Shown in pieces: positions 56,149 through 63,775 of a stretch of 64,000 nucleotides of DNA. The position numbers and the translations under genes were made by a program. Origin of the DNA: Lachnospiraceae bacterium (GTDB lineage Bacteria > Bacillota > Clostridia > Lachnospirales > Lachnospiraceae); assembly GCA_015056735.1 (NCBI GenBank), contig SVFT01000004.1, positions 151,743 through 215,742 of the forward strand. The letters run 5' to 3'. Every line of letters starts with the position of its first letter. The stretch's first letter is position 1. Under the pieces are notes generated by a model. The model searched no databases and was not told the origin of the DNA. It saw only the letters and a program-made list of their open reading frames with translations.

Positions 56149-56862
56149 ATGAAAAAAACGAACCTAATGAATGAACTTGCAACAAATTCTTATCCCGGTC
56201 GCGGTATTGTGATCGGGCGATCCTCTGACGGAAAATACGCCGTAACCGCATATTTTATCATGGGACGAAGTGAAAACAGTCGAAATCGCGTCTTTGTTAC
56301 AGAAGGCGATGGAATCCGCACACAGGCTTTTGACCCTGAAAAGCTGCAGGATCCGAGTTTGATCATCTATGCACCTGTTCGCGTTCTCGGCGATCGTACG
56401 ATCGTAACAAACGGCGATCAGACAGATACGATCTATGAGGGACTTTCCGCCGGGCAGTCTTTTGAAAAGTCATTAAGATCACGTGAATTTGAACCGGATG
56501 CGCCGAACTATACGCCTCGCATTTCCGGACTGCTGACAGTTGATAACGGTGCTTTTACCTATGCAATGTCTATCTTAAAGAGTAATGAAGGAGATCCGTC
56601 TTCCTGTAGCCGCTATCATTATTCCTATGATAATCCGAAAGCAGGAGAGGGGCGTTTCATTCATACATATATGCAGGATGGATCACCGCTTCCGAGTTTT
56701 GAAGGTGAGCCTAAGATCGTCTCTATTGAGGGCGATATTGATGCGTTCACCGATTCCATATGGAAGAATCTGAATGAAGAAAACAAGGTATCTTTGTTTG
56801 TACGTTTTATCGATATAAAAAACGGAAAAGCCTCTACAAAGATCGTCAACAAGAATCAGTAA
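56149..56862 (+). CDS. purO: PurO-type IMP cyclohydrolase
   Basis: A 237-residue protein of the archaeal-type IMP cyclohydrolase family (IMP_cyclohyd). It begins NELATNSYPGRGIVIGRSSDG and has AYFIMGRSENSRNRVF and PRISGLLTV. It closes the ring of FAICAR to give IMP, the last step of purine synthesis. Most bacteria use the N-terminal half of PurH instead; here the next gene supplies only the transformylase half, so the two are complementary. ATG 56149 follows AAAAAGGAG. Confidence 0.87.
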   Translation: MKKTNLMNELATNSYPGRGIVIGRSSDGKYAVTAYFIMGRSENSRNRVFVTEGDGIRTQAFDPEKLQDPSLIIYAPVRVLGDRTIVTNGDQTDTIYEGLSAGQSFEKSLRSREFEPDAPNYTPRISGLLTVDNGAFTYAMSILKSNEGDPSSCSRYHYSYDNPKAGEGRFIHTYMQDGSPLPSFEGEPKIVSIEGDIDAFTDSIWKNLNEENKVSLFVRFIDIKNGKASTKIVNKNQ

Positions 56863-56878
56863 AAAAGGAGAGCAGTAT

Positions 56879-58057
56879 ATGAACGAACTGGAATTAAAAT
56901 ACGGATGTAACCCCAATCAGAAACCCTCCCGTATCTTTATGAAAGACGGCTCGGATCTGCCGATCAATGTACTTTCCGGCAAACCCGGCTATATCAATTT
57001 TCTTGATGCATTTAACGGATGGCAGCTTGTTTCGGAATTGAAAAAAGCGACCGGTATCCCCGCCGCAACTTCCTTTAAACATGTATCACCGGCCGGTGCT
57101 GCGATCGGACGGCCTCTTACCGATGTTCTGGCCAAGATTTATTGGGTAGACGAGCCTGATAAGCTGTCCCCGCTTGCTTGTGCATACGCAAGAGCGCGAG
57201 GTGCCGACAGAATGTCTTCTTTTGGGGATTTTATTGCACTTTCCGATCCTTGTGATGTCGAAACGGCCAAGCTCATCAAGCGCGAAGTATCCGATGGTGT
57301 GATCGCACCGGGATATGAGCCTGAAGCACTTGAGATCCTGAAGCAAAAAAAGAACGGGAATTATAATGTCATCGAGATCGATCCTATGTATCATCCCGCT
57401 ACCATTGAACAGAAAGACGTTTTCGGGATTACATTTGAGCAGGGAAGAAATGAGCTTGTGATAGATGATGTGCTGTTTTCAAATATTGTGACTGCAAATA
57501 AGGATTTACCGAAAGAGGCGCGTGATGATCTGGCGATCGCAATGATCACGCTCAAATATACGCAGTCTAATTCTGTTTGCTATGTAAAAGACGGTCAGGC
57601 GATCGGTATTGGCGCCGGACAGCAGTCACGTGTCCATTGTACCAGGCTCGCAGGTCAGAAAGCTGATAACTGGATGCTGCGTCAGTGTCCGAAAGTACTT
57701 GATCTGCCGTTTAAAAATGAGATCAAGCGTGCCGACAGAGATAATGCGATCGACAACTATATCGGCAATGAATATATGGATCTTCTGGCGGACGGTTCAT
57801 GGCAGCGCGTTTTTACAAAGAAACCGGACATATTCACGGAGGAAGAGAAGAGAGAGTGGCTCTCTCATATGTCTGATGTGGCGCTTGGCAGTGATGCATT
57901 TTTCCCGTTCTCCGATAATATTGAACGCGCAAAGAAGAGCGGGGTTAAATACATCGCTCAACCCGGCGGTTCCGTTCGAGATGACCTTGTCATCGAGTGT
58001 TGTGACAAATATAATATGGTTATGGCATTTACAGGCATTCGCCTGTTCCATCACTAA
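56879..58057 (+). CDS. purH: Stand-alone AICAR transformylase (PurH C-terminal domain type)
   Basis: A 392-residue protein matching only the AICAR formyltransferase domain of PurH: ELELKYGCNPNQKPSRIF, SFKHVSPAGAAIG, QSNSVCYVKDGQAIGIGAGQQSR and AQPGGSVRDDLVIECCDKYNM. The IMP cyclohydrolase (MGS-like) domain is missing. It formylates AICAR with 10-formyl-THF, and PurO finishes the job. It lies 16 nt after purO behind AAAAAGGAG. Confidence 0.92.
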   Translation: MNELELKYGCNPNQKPSRIFMKDGSDLPINVLSGKPGYINFLDAFNGWQLVSELKKATGIPAATSFKHVSPAGAAIGRPLTDVLAKIYWVDEPDKLSPLACAYARARGADRMSSFGDFIALSDPCDVETAKLIKREVSDGVIAPGYEPEALEILKQKKNGNYNVIEIDPMYHPATIEQKDVFGITFEQGRNELVIDDVLFSNIVTANKDLPKEARDDLAIAMITLKYTQSNSVCYVKDGQAIGIGAGQQSRVHCTRLAGQKADNWMLRQCPKVLDLPFKNEIKRADRDNAIDNYIGNEYMDLLADGSWQRVFTKKPDIFTEEEKREWLSHMSDVALGSDAFFPFSDNIERAKKSGVKYIAQPGGSVRDDLVIECCDKYNMVMAFTGIRLFHH

Positions 58058-58077
58058 AAAGGAAGTACATATACCAT

Positions 58078-58650
58078 ATGAGTATTGTCACACTGTTTAT
58101 GATTGCCGTCGGACTGTCTATGGATGCTTTTGCCGTATCGATCTGCAAAGGGCTTGCATCCGGACGCTTTAGATTAAAACACGCTTTTATCGTCGGAACA
58201 TGGTTCGGCGGCTTTCAGGCATTGATGCCGATGATCGGCTTCTTTCTTGGAAGTCGATTTGAAAAGTATATTGCAGCGATCGATCATTGGGTCGCGTTTT
58301 TGCTTCTTGGTCTGATCGGATTTGGCATGATCAAAGAAGCGCTATCCCAAAAAGAAGAGCAGGAGGTCGATGCATCCTTTGATGCACTGACCATGCTGCT
58401 CCTTGCGATCGCAACCAGCATCGATGCTCTTGCAGTCGGTATCAGTTTTGCACTTCTTCATGTGGAAATAGTCTCTGCTTCACTCTTTATCGGCCTCACA
58501 ACGTTCATTTGCTCCGGATTCGGACTTTTAGTCGGTTCACATTTCGGAACAAGATTCAGGGCCAAATCCGAGCTTTTAGGCGGTATTATACTGATCCTGA
58601 TCGGCTTTAAGATCCTTGTAGAGGATTACTTATCAAATTACTTCGGCTGA
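58078..58650 (+). CDS. mntP: Manganese efflux pump MntP
   Basis: A 190-residue membrane protein with six hydrophobic segments in two repeats. The paired Asp motifs are GLSMDAFAVSICKG and TSIDALAVGISFA, as in MntP (YebN). It exports Mn2+. No manganese riboswitch or MntR-like site is evident; it follows purH by 20 nt and may be read from the same transcript. The accessory region begins right after its stop. Confidence 0.9.
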   Translation: MSIVTLFMIAVGLSMDAFAVSICKGLASGRFRLKHAFIVGTWFGGFQALMPMIGFFLGSRFEKYIAAIDHWVAFLLLGLIGFGMIKEALSQKEEQEVDASFDALTMLLLAIATSIDALAVGISFALLHVEIVSASLFIGLTTFICSGFGLLVGSHFGTRFRAKSELLGGIILILIGFKILVEDYLSNYFG

Positions 58651-58672
58651 AAAACACGAGTCTGAAGAACGG

Positions 58673-58770
58673 GCCTGAAGAACAGCGTTAGTTGAAAATC
58701 TAACTGCAAACTGAATAAAAGAGAATCCTTTTGAACGGGTAAGTGCAAAATCAAAGCATTTGCCCGTTTT
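58673..58770 (+). repeat. GCCTGAAGAACAG element, copy 1, with two hairpins
   Basis: GCCTGAAGAACAG (58673-58685) is followed by a GTTAG/CTAAC hairpin (58688-58705). A second hairpin pairs AACGGGTAAGTGC (58734-58746) with GCATTTGCCCGTT (58756-58768), followed by T. The first 80 nt are almost identical to copy 2; the second hairpin keeps pairing while its 3' arm changes. It could be a small RNA with its own terminator, or simply the terminator of mntP plus a repeat. CTGAAGAAC also occurs 13 nt upstream. Confidence 0.6.
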
Positions 58771-58883
58771 CCATACACTTGATTCTTTCGTTCAAAAACC
58801 TTGAAAAACCGCACGATAAGTAGAAGACTTGCGATCTGTCCGCAAAAGTAAACGCAACTCCTCTCAAAAGTAGTGGTATGTTA

Positions 58884-60272
58884 GCATTTACCTCTGCGAA
58901 CTTTTCTGTACTCTGTTTATTCTAATTGCTTATTACTTGAATTTTGGTTTTCTTACCAGCGCTGGCTTAAGAATGATCTCTCGCTGCGGAATCTGCTCAA
59001 AACCAAACTGTTCTAGGAATTGTTTGCCCAGGAAGAATTCCGCAAGCGTGATTGGCGCATTATCATTCAGTCCTTTTCGCGGATAACTATTGATGTGATT
59101 CATCATAAGCGTAACATCTGCCTGCGTCAGAGAATCAAAACTTCGCCCGGACGGAATGATGCACCGGATAAATTCGTGATTCTTCTCTATCATGCCCTTT
59201 TGCCAAGAGCAGTACGGATCACAATAGAATATGTGCGTTTTGATCTCGCCATATTCATCGCATTCAAGAGCGAGAGGATTGGAAAATTCGGTTCCGCGGT
59301 CGGTCAAGATTACACCGAACAATCGACGAAAGGTTTCTATGCCGATAGCACGGCAAATGCTGTTTAAGACCGTAATGACACTTTCCTGTGTCTTATTCTT
59401 TAACAGAAATGCCATCATAAACGAACAGCTTCGGAAGAGAAGAGTAAGTATCACTTTTCCGCCTTGCGATCCGATCACCGTATCCATCTCGCAAACACTC
59501 ATATCCGGGTTATTCTTGATGAATTCCTTGAAATCATTATACGTTCTGCCAATACAGAACTTTTGCCCGCTTGTGGCGCGATTATCATGCTTATAGCGAG
59601 CCTTGTATCGTACTTTACGGGGCAGATCGATGTTTCTGGCGGTCAGATAACAACCGTCTACATAGTTATACAGAGAACGTGCAGAACAGGGCAGTTCTTT
59701 TCTATGAGCAGTATATATCGCTTGAATAGACTGTCCTTGGAGCAGGAGAGGGCTTACGATACTGTCTATTTGCTTCATATCTTCAGGTGTCAATGACGTT
59801 CCTTGCCTTGTTTCCCGGAGCTTGTTTTCATATGCCGCATGAGCCTGCCTTGCATTATATATGTACCGGGCAGAGTAGCACTGGCGACGGACAGATACAT
59901 CACAGCCATTACAGACAAATGGCGCATTTTTGATGAATTTGCAAAGCTCCGGTTCATATTCCGGGCATTGGTATGTGTGACAGTAACCAACACAGTGGGC
60001 GCAGAGTTTTCGACAAGACATATTGCCACAAATATGAGTAAGCATACAGTTCCGCGTTTTGCTGCACGGATGATAAGTATGTGGTCGTTCAGACTTCTGA
60101 TAACGATTACGAATGATCTCACGGCTGATTGTTGAATCTGGTTTACCAAGAACTCTTGCGATCGCATGGATCGGTTTCCTTTCATCAAGCATCATCTGGA
60201 TCGTGATACGGTTTTCGAGTGATAAATGTTTATTTTTCAAGGTGCTACCTCCGTTACGCCGCAGAGGAATGC
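58884..60272 (-). mobile_element. IS30-family insertion element, copy 1
   Basis: A 1389-bp element with the transposase on the minus strand, bounded by inverted ends GCATTTACCTCTGCG (58884-58898) and CCGCAGAGGAATGC (60259-60272). The right end lacks two bases relative to the left. Just outside the left end, CGCAAAAGTAAACGC (58841-58855) is a third, inverted copy of the end. Copy 2 has the same length and design. Ends are inferred from the inverted repeats; no clear target duplication was found. Confidence 0.7.
58933..60240 (-). CDS. IS30-family transposase, copy 1
   Basis: A 435-residue transposase. The N-terminal helix-turn-helix is LSLENRITIQMMLDERKPIHAIARVLG, then a Cys-rich, probably zinc-binding insertion (about residues 58-125, with about 13 Cys). 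The DDE core follows: CEMDTVIGS, LTDRGTEFSN, and the Glu in SWQKGMIEKNHEFIR. The TTG start is supported by GGAGGT 6 nt upstream on the minus strand. The frame is intact, so it may be active. About 80% identical to copy 2 in the first 60 residues. Confidence 0.9.
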   Translation of the reverse strand: MKNKHLSLENRITIQMMLDERKPIHAIARVLGKPDSTISREIIRNRYQKSERPHTYHPCSKTRNCMLTHICGNMSCRKLCAHCVGYCHTYQCPEYEPELCKFIKNAPFVCNGCDVSVRRQCYSARYIYNARQAHAAYENKLRETRQGTSLTPEDMKQIDSIVSPLLLQGQSIQAIYTAHRKELPCSARSLYNYVDGCYLTARNIDLPRKVRYKARYKHDNRATSGQKFCIGRTYNDFKEFIKNNPDMSVCEMDTVIGSQGGKVILTLLFRSCSFMMAFLLKNKTQESVITVLNSICRAIGIETFRRLFGVILTDRGTEFSNPLALECDEYGEIKTHIFYCDPYCSWQKGMIEKNHEFIRCIIPSGRSFDSLTQADVTLMMNHINSYPRKGLNDNAPITLAEFFLGKQFLEQFGFEQIPQREIILKPALVRKPKFK

Positions 60273-60301
60273 TTGTATTCTCGCCGAATTTTTAGTATAA
60301 T
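60273..60301 (+). promoter_or_regulatory. Promoter immediately outside the right end of IS30 copy 1
   Basis: TTGTAT (60273-60278) directly abuts the inverted end, then a 17-nt spacer and a perfect TATAAT (60296-60301). It points at the toxin-antitoxin genes 265 nt downstream. The leader between 60302 and 60517 has no other gene that I can see. Confidence 0.55.
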
Positions 60302-60517
60302 GAATATCATAAAAGTAAGAATAATAATCGTCCGGTTTCGGTTAACATCAAAGTCGCCTATAAGCGGTTTGAATCGAAGGAAGATCAGCAGGATCTCGTC
60401 ATTTGGCGGGATTATTTTATTATAAAAACATAAATAAACCGCGTGTATAGTGGAATATTCAGGTACATAATGGTATTATAAATATATACTTTGTTTGTGT
60501 TACGTTGATCTGCATAA

Positions 60518-60557
60518 CCTTTCTCTGCTTAATTATAGATATTAAGAGAGAAAGGAG
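60518..60557 (+). promoter_or_regulatory. Stem-loop leader hiding the ribosome binding site, copy 1
   Basis: CCTTTCTCT (60518-60526) pairs with AGAGAAAGG (60547-60555), and CTTAAT (60528-60533) with ATTAAG (60541-60546), with one bulged G and a 7-nt loop. The Shine-Dalgarno AAAGGAG (60551-60557) is mostly inside the 3' arm. The same structure, with pairing kept at changed bases, precedes the other toxin-antitoxin pair. Confidence 0.75.
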
Positions 60558-60566
60558 AAAGTGAGT

Positions 60567-60782
60567 ATGAACATGGCGATTTTAGGAACCTATTCTAATG
60601 GAGTTGTGCTTACAGATGCTAAATTGAAAGACAATCAAAAAGTTTTGATTGTTCCGATCAAGAAGAGGACTGCATTTGGCGGACTTCATAAGTATGCAAA
60701 CTCCGACCTTATTCCTTTAGAAAAGGAGGCATTTCATGAAGAGATTGTTGAATCGTATCTTGGATCGGAGAAAAATTCTTGA
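60567..60782 (+). CDS. Putative antitoxin (unit 1)
   Basis: A 71-residue protein that begins MNMAILGTYSNGVVLTDAKL and KDNQKVLIVPI. It resembles small beta-rich antitoxins of the AF2212/DUF104 or VapB kind, with an acidic, probably disordered C-terminus (about 45-71) that could wrap the toxin. The ATG at 60567 is 9 nt after AAAGGAG. The downstream PIN gene starts inside it, overlapping by 47 nt, typical of a coupled antitoxin-toxin pair. Confidence 0.7.
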   Translation: MNMAILGTYSNGVVLTDAKLKDNQKVLIVPIKKRTAFGGLHKYANSDLIPLEKEAFHEEIVESYLGSEKNS

Positions 60783-61137
60783 TACGAATATTATTCTTCG
60801 GTATCTTCTAAATGATGATGCGAGTCTTTCTGATAAGGCAAGGCAGATTATTTCAACAGAAAACTGCATTGCATATCTTGAAGTGATTTCTGAAGTTGTA
60901 TTTGTATTACAATCGCCTCGTTGTTATGGTATTCCGCGATGTGACATAGCAGAGCAACTTCGATTATTATCTGATGAAATACTCATTGATAAGTGGGATG
61001 TATTGGATTGTGCATTGAATGCATACGTAGAAAAACCTAAACTCGATTTTGTTGATTGCTTGTTGTATGGATATTCACAAAACGGATATTCAGTCGAAAC
61101 ATTCGACAAGCGGCTTTCCCGTAAACTACCTAATTAA
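60736..61137 (+). CDS. PIN-domain toxin, VapC-like (unit 1)
   Basis: A 133-residue PIN-domain ribonuclease. The acidic metal-binding residues sit in ILDTNIILRYLLNDD, the Glu of LEVISEVVFVL and KLDFVDCLLYG, with a final ETFDKRL Asp. VapC-type toxins cut tRNA or rRNA. The ATG at 60736 follows a strong AAAGGAGG 6 nt away, inside the antitoxin gene. The frame is complete. Confidence 0.85.
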   Translation: MKRLLNRILDRRKILDTNIILRYLLNDDASLSDKARQIISTENCIAYLEVISEVVFVLQSPRCYGIPRCDIAEQLRLLSDEILIDKWDVLDCALNAYVEKPKLDFVDCLLYGYSQNGYSVETFDKRLSRKLPN

Positions 61138-61138
61138 A

Positions 61139-61180
61139 AAAAGCAGTTACCCTAATGAACAGATGGGGTAACTGCTTTTT
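61139..61180 (+). terminator. Terminator of toxin-antitoxin unit 1
   Basis: AAAAGCAGTTACCC (61139-61152) pairs with GGGTAACTGCTTTT (61166-61179), followed by T. It starts at the PIN stop. The GCAGTTACC stem is shared with the terminator after unit 2. Confidence 0.88.
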
Positions 61181-61210
61181 ACTTTATGAATGCCCCTGCA
61201 CTTGAACGAC

Positions 61211-61240
61211 TTAATGCAAACACCAAGCATTTACTTTTAC
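61211..61240. repeat. Transposon-end-like inverted motif upstream of element copy 2
   Basis: TTAATGC (61211-61217) and GCATTTACTTTTAC (61227-61240) resemble outward and inward halves of the IS30 end sequence GCATTTACTCCTGC. No transposase is attached. The rest of 61181-61268 shows nothing else. Confidence 0.35.
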
Positions 61241-61268
61241 AATAGTGCGTTTGCAAATTCATGTTACT

Positions 61269-61371
61269 GCCTGAAGAACAGCGTTAGTTGAAAATCTAAC
61301 TGCAAACTGAATAAATGAGAATCCTTTTGAACGGGTAAGTGCAATATTTCGCCACTTATCCGCTTTCTTTT
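61269..61371 (+). repeat. GCCTGAAGAACAG element, copy 2, with two hairpins
   Basis: GCCTGAAGAACAG (61269-61281) and about 65 following bases nearly match copy 1, including the GTTAG/CTAAC hairpin. The second hairpin is CGGGTAAGTG (61332-61341) with CACTTATCCG (61353-61362), then CTTTCTTTT. Compared with copy 1 the 3' arm differs but still pairs, which suggests selection for the structure. Confidence 0.6.
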
Positions 61372-61480
61372 GCTTTTGATATATCCGCACACAAACCGCC
61401 AAAAATCGTACTTTAAGAAGAGGGCTTGCCTTTTTCATGCAGAAGTAAGTGCAACTCCTCTCCAATATCGAACACTGTTT

Positions 61481-62869
61481 GCATTTACTCCTGCGGAAAT
61501 AATTGTTATTTGATTATCTTATCTGTCTGTATACTTTGGCTTTTTGATCAGCGCCGGCTTTAGCAGGATCTCGTCCTGCGGAATCCTCTCAAAACCGAAC
61601 TTATTCAAAAAGTCTTTCCCCAACGAAAGCTCTGCCAAATCGAAAGGAGTCTTATCATCGAGCATTCTTCTCGGATAACTATTGATGTGATTCATCATCA
61701 GTGTAATATCATCCTGCGTAAGCGCATCGAAGCTTCTTCCGGATCTGATAATACAGCGTATGAATTCATGGTTTTTCTCAATCATGCCTTTCTGCCATGA
61801 GCAGTAGGCATCACAATAGAATACATGCGTCTTAATCTCGCCGTACTCATCACATTCAAGCGCAAGAGGGTTGGAGAACTCCGTCCCACGATCAGTCAGT
61901 ATTACACCAAAGAGTCGTCGGAAGGTTTCAATTCCAACCATAGAGCAGATCCCGTTTAAAGTTGAAATAACGCTTTCCTGGGATTTATCCCGCAGCAGAA
62001 ATGCCATCATAAAAGAGCAACTGCGGAAGAGAAGAGTGAGGAGAACTTTGCCGCCAACGGATCCTATCACCGTATCCATCTCGCAAACACTGAAATCACC
62101 GTTTTCTTTCATAAAATCCTTAAAATCATTATAGGTACGTCCAAAGCAGAACTGCTGACCGCTTAACGAGCGTTTACCGTGCTTATATCGCGCCTTGTAG
62201 CGCACTTTGCGTGGCAGATCGATGTTTCTTGCCGTAAGATAACAACCATCCACGTAGTTGTATAATGAACGCGCGGAGCAGGGTATTTCGTTCTTATGAG
62301 CCATGTAGATCGCCTGTATCGAATGCCCTTTGAGCAGAAGCGGACTTACTATGTTGTCGATCGTGGACATTTCCTCTGGCGAAAGAGTAACTCCTTGCCT
62401 CGACTCACGTAGCTTGTTCTCATAGGCCGCATGAGCCTTATATGCGTCATAGATATACCTTGTAGAATAGCAACGCCTTCTGATCTCCACGTCACATCCG
62501 TTGCAGACATATGGGGCGTTCGTAATGCTTTTGCACAACTCCGGCACGTATTCCGGGCATTGATAGGTGTTACAATAACCCAAGCAATGCGTACAGATCC
62601 GTTTGCAGTCGGGATTCCCGCATATATGCGTCATTTCGCATTCTCGAATCTTACTGCAAGGATGGTATGTGTGTGGCGTTTCTGCCTTCTGATACCGGTT
62701 TCGTATAATCTCACGACTTATTGTAGAATCTGACTTACCAAGCCGTTTTGCGATCGCATGGATCGAATATTTCTTATCCAACATCATCTGGATCGTTACT
62801 CTATCATTAAGCGATAAATGCTTGTTTTTCAATGTTCCGTACCTCCGTAAAAGCCGCAGGAGTAAATGC
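61481..62869 (-). mobile_element. IS30-family insertion element, copy 2
   Basis: A 1389-bp element with perfect 16-bp inverted ends: GCATTTACTCCTGCGG (61481-61496) and CCGCAGGAGTAAATGC (62854-62869). Just outside the left end, GCAGAAGTAAGTGCA (61439-61453) is an inverted, 13-of-15 match to the end. The transposase is on the minus strand, as in copy 1. Confidence 0.75.
61519..62832 (-). CDS. IS30-family transposase, copy 2
   Basis: A 437-residue intact transposase with the same design as copy 1: helix-turn-helix, Cys-rich insertion (CSKIRECEMTHICGNPDCK and further Cys), and DDE core with CEMDTVIGS, LTDRGTEFSN and SWQKGMIEKNHEF. The TTG start is preceded by GGAGGT on the minus strand. The two copies differ by about one residue in five at the N-terminus, so they are not a recent duplication. 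Confidence 0.9.
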   Translation of the reverse strand: MKNKHLSLNDRVTIQMMLDKKYSIHAIAKRLGKSDSTISREIIRNRYQKAETPHTYHPCSKIRECEMTHICGNPDCKRICTHCLGYCNTYQCPEYVPELCKSITNAPYVCNGCDVEIRRRCYSTRYIYDAYKAHAAYENKLRESRQGVTLSPEEMSTIDNIVSPLLLKGHSIQAIYMAHKNEIPCSARSLYNYVDGCYLTARNIDLPRKVRYKARYKHGKRSLSGQQFCFGRTYNDFKDFMKENGDFSVCEMDTVIGSVGGKVLLTLLFRSCSFMMAFLLRDKSQESVISTLNGICSMVGIETFRRLFGVILTDRGTEFSNPLALECDEYGEIKTHVFYCDAYCSWQKGMIEKNHEFIRCIIRSGRSFDALTQDDITLMMNHINSYPRRMLDDKTPFDLAELSLGKDFLNKFGFERIPQDEILLKPALIKKPKYTDR

Positions 62870-62913
62870 TTAAAAATAGGACAGTAGAGAAGAGTGTTTA
62901 TTTAAAAATGAGG

Positions 62914-62941
62914 TTGCAATTCTCATGGCTTGTGAGATAAT
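62914..62941 (+). promoter_or_regulatory. Probable promoter of toxin-antitoxin unit 2
   Basis: TTGCAA (62914-62919), 16-nt spacer and GATAAT (62936-62941), with TGA just before the -10 (extended). It lies 45 nt outside the right end of IS30 copy 2 and points to the unit 2 leader. Confidence 0.5.
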
Positions 62942-63025
62942 ATAAGTGAACAAATGTTTTATATAAAGTAAATGTCCCGTATGGGTATACAGATAGCGTT
63001 ATACGCTACGAAATGTTTAATGATG

Positions 63026-63075
63026 TTTTATTATTATCGTTATCTTACATATTTATTATACCGATAATAATAAAA
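63026..63075. repeat. 14-bp inverted repeat in the unit 2 leader
   Basis: TTTTATTATTATCG (63026-63039) and CGATAATAATAAAA (63062-63075) are perfect inverted copies around 22 nt. As RNA this is a long AT-rich hairpin; as DNA it could be a protein site. Confidence 0.6.
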
Positions 63076-63091
63076 AGGAGAAAAGTAGAAT

Positions 63092-63108
63092 ACAGGAACC
63101 GTTCCTGT
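63092..63108. promoter_or_regulatory. 17-bp palindrome upstream of unit 2, possible operator
   Basis: ACAGGAAC (63092-63099), one centre base, GTTCCTGT (63101-63108): perfect 8-bp arms. It lies between the likely promoter and the unit 2 genes. Toxin-antitoxin operons are usually repressed by their own antitoxin at such palindromes, so this is a candidate operator. No equivalent is seen in unit 1. Confidence 0.45.
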
Positions 63109-63141
63109 GAAGGCAAAAACAATGCAGGGACGGGTGAAAAG

Positions 63142-63181
63142 CCTTTCTCTGCTTGATTATAAATATTAGGAGAGAAAGGAG
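63142..63181 (+). promoter_or_regulatory. Stem-loop leader hiding the ribosome binding site, copy 2
   Basis: CCTTTCTCT (63142-63150) pairs with AGAGAAAGG (63171-63179), and CTTGAT (63152-63157) with ATTAGG (63165-63170). The bulged G and 7-nt loop match copy 1. Three bases differ from copy 1; the two in the stem keep pairing by G-T wobble. The Shine-Dalgarno AAAGGAG is 63175-63181. Confidence 0.75.
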
Positions 63182-63189
63182 ATCGTTTT

Positions 63190-63405
63190 ATGCGAGGTGC
63201 AGTTATGACGAGAGAAACTGTAACAAGGTTTAATGGTTTGAACGATGAATACCAAAATATTGTGACAGACTTTATTGATTTTCTTGCTATACGTCAATCT
63301 AACAGAGATCTGACAGCAAAAGTCATAGAGGATGCCAACAACGGCATTGACCTTTCAGAATCTTTTGATAATGTGGATGATCTGATGGTGGCGCTTAATG
63401 CTTAA
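63190..63405 (+). CDS. RelB/DinJ-like antitoxin (unit 2)
   Basis: A 71-residue protein. The last 25 residues (EDANNGIDLSESFDNVDDLM then VALNA) match the toxin-binding tail of RelB/DinJ antitoxins that pair with YafQ. The N-terminal helical part is less typical. ATG 63190 is 8 nt after AAAGGAG. It overlaps the toxin gene by 8 nt. Confidence 0.75.
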   Translation: MRGAVMTRETVTRFNGLNDEYQNIVTDFIDFLAIRQSNRDLTAKVIEDANNGIDLSESFDNVDDLMVALNA

Positions 63406-63682
63406 CATTAGATTTACTGGTCAGTTTAAAAAGGATTTCAAGAGGGTCAAAAGTCAAGGATTCAGCGAGGCTGATAGCGAGGAACTAAAAAGTTTGATAC
63501 AGCAACTTGCCGAGCGGAAACCACTTGAACCGAAGTATTTAGATCATCCCTTAAAAGGAAAGGGCTTTGTCGGAACAAGAGAATTCCATCTCAAACCAGA
63601 TCTGCTTGTGGTCTACAAGATTTGCGAGAAAGATGTTGAATTACTCATGCTTCGATTCGGCTCGCACAGCGAATTGTTTTAA
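63398..63682 (+). CDS. YafQ-family mRNA interferase toxin (unit 2)
   Basis: A 94-residue RelE-superfamily toxin of the YafQ type. Signatures are FKKDFKRVKSQGF, DHPLKGKGFVGTREFHLKPDLLVVYKI and the C-terminal LRFGSHSELF. The His residues near 63 and in GSHSELF and the Asp of KPDLL match the YafQ active site. It would cut mRNA on the ribosome. The length is normal and the frame intact. Confidence 0.9.
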   Translation: MLNIRFTGQFKKDFKRVKSQGFSEADSEELKSLIQQLAERKPLEPKYLDHPLKGKGFVGTREFHLKPDLLVVYKICEKDVELLMLRFGSHSELF

Positions 63683-63713
63683 TTAACACAAGTAAAACGT
63701 ATTCTGCAATCAA

Positions 63714-63750
63714 AAAGGCAGTTACCTATTGAGGTAGCTGCCTTTCTTTT
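63714..63750 (+). terminator. Terminator of toxin-antitoxin unit 2
   Basis: AAAGGCAGTTACCT (63714-63727) pairs with AGGTAGCTGCCTTT (63732-63745) around ATTG, then CTTTT. Its GCAGTTACC stem core is the same as in the unit 1 terminator. Confidence 0.88.
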
Positions 63751-63775
63751 TATACTAAAGAGAGAAGTGTTGAAA

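Noticed and set aside
58688..58705. GTTAG...CTAAC hairpin as an integron attC site
   Set aside because: The order of the arms is opposite to that of attC R''/R' sequences, no integrase is present, and copy 3 has a different hairpin.
59020..60135. Several + strand open frames opposite IS30 transposase copy 1
   Set aside because: The minus frame has the DDE motifs and a GGAGGT ribosome site; the + frames have neither and are not kept in copy 2.
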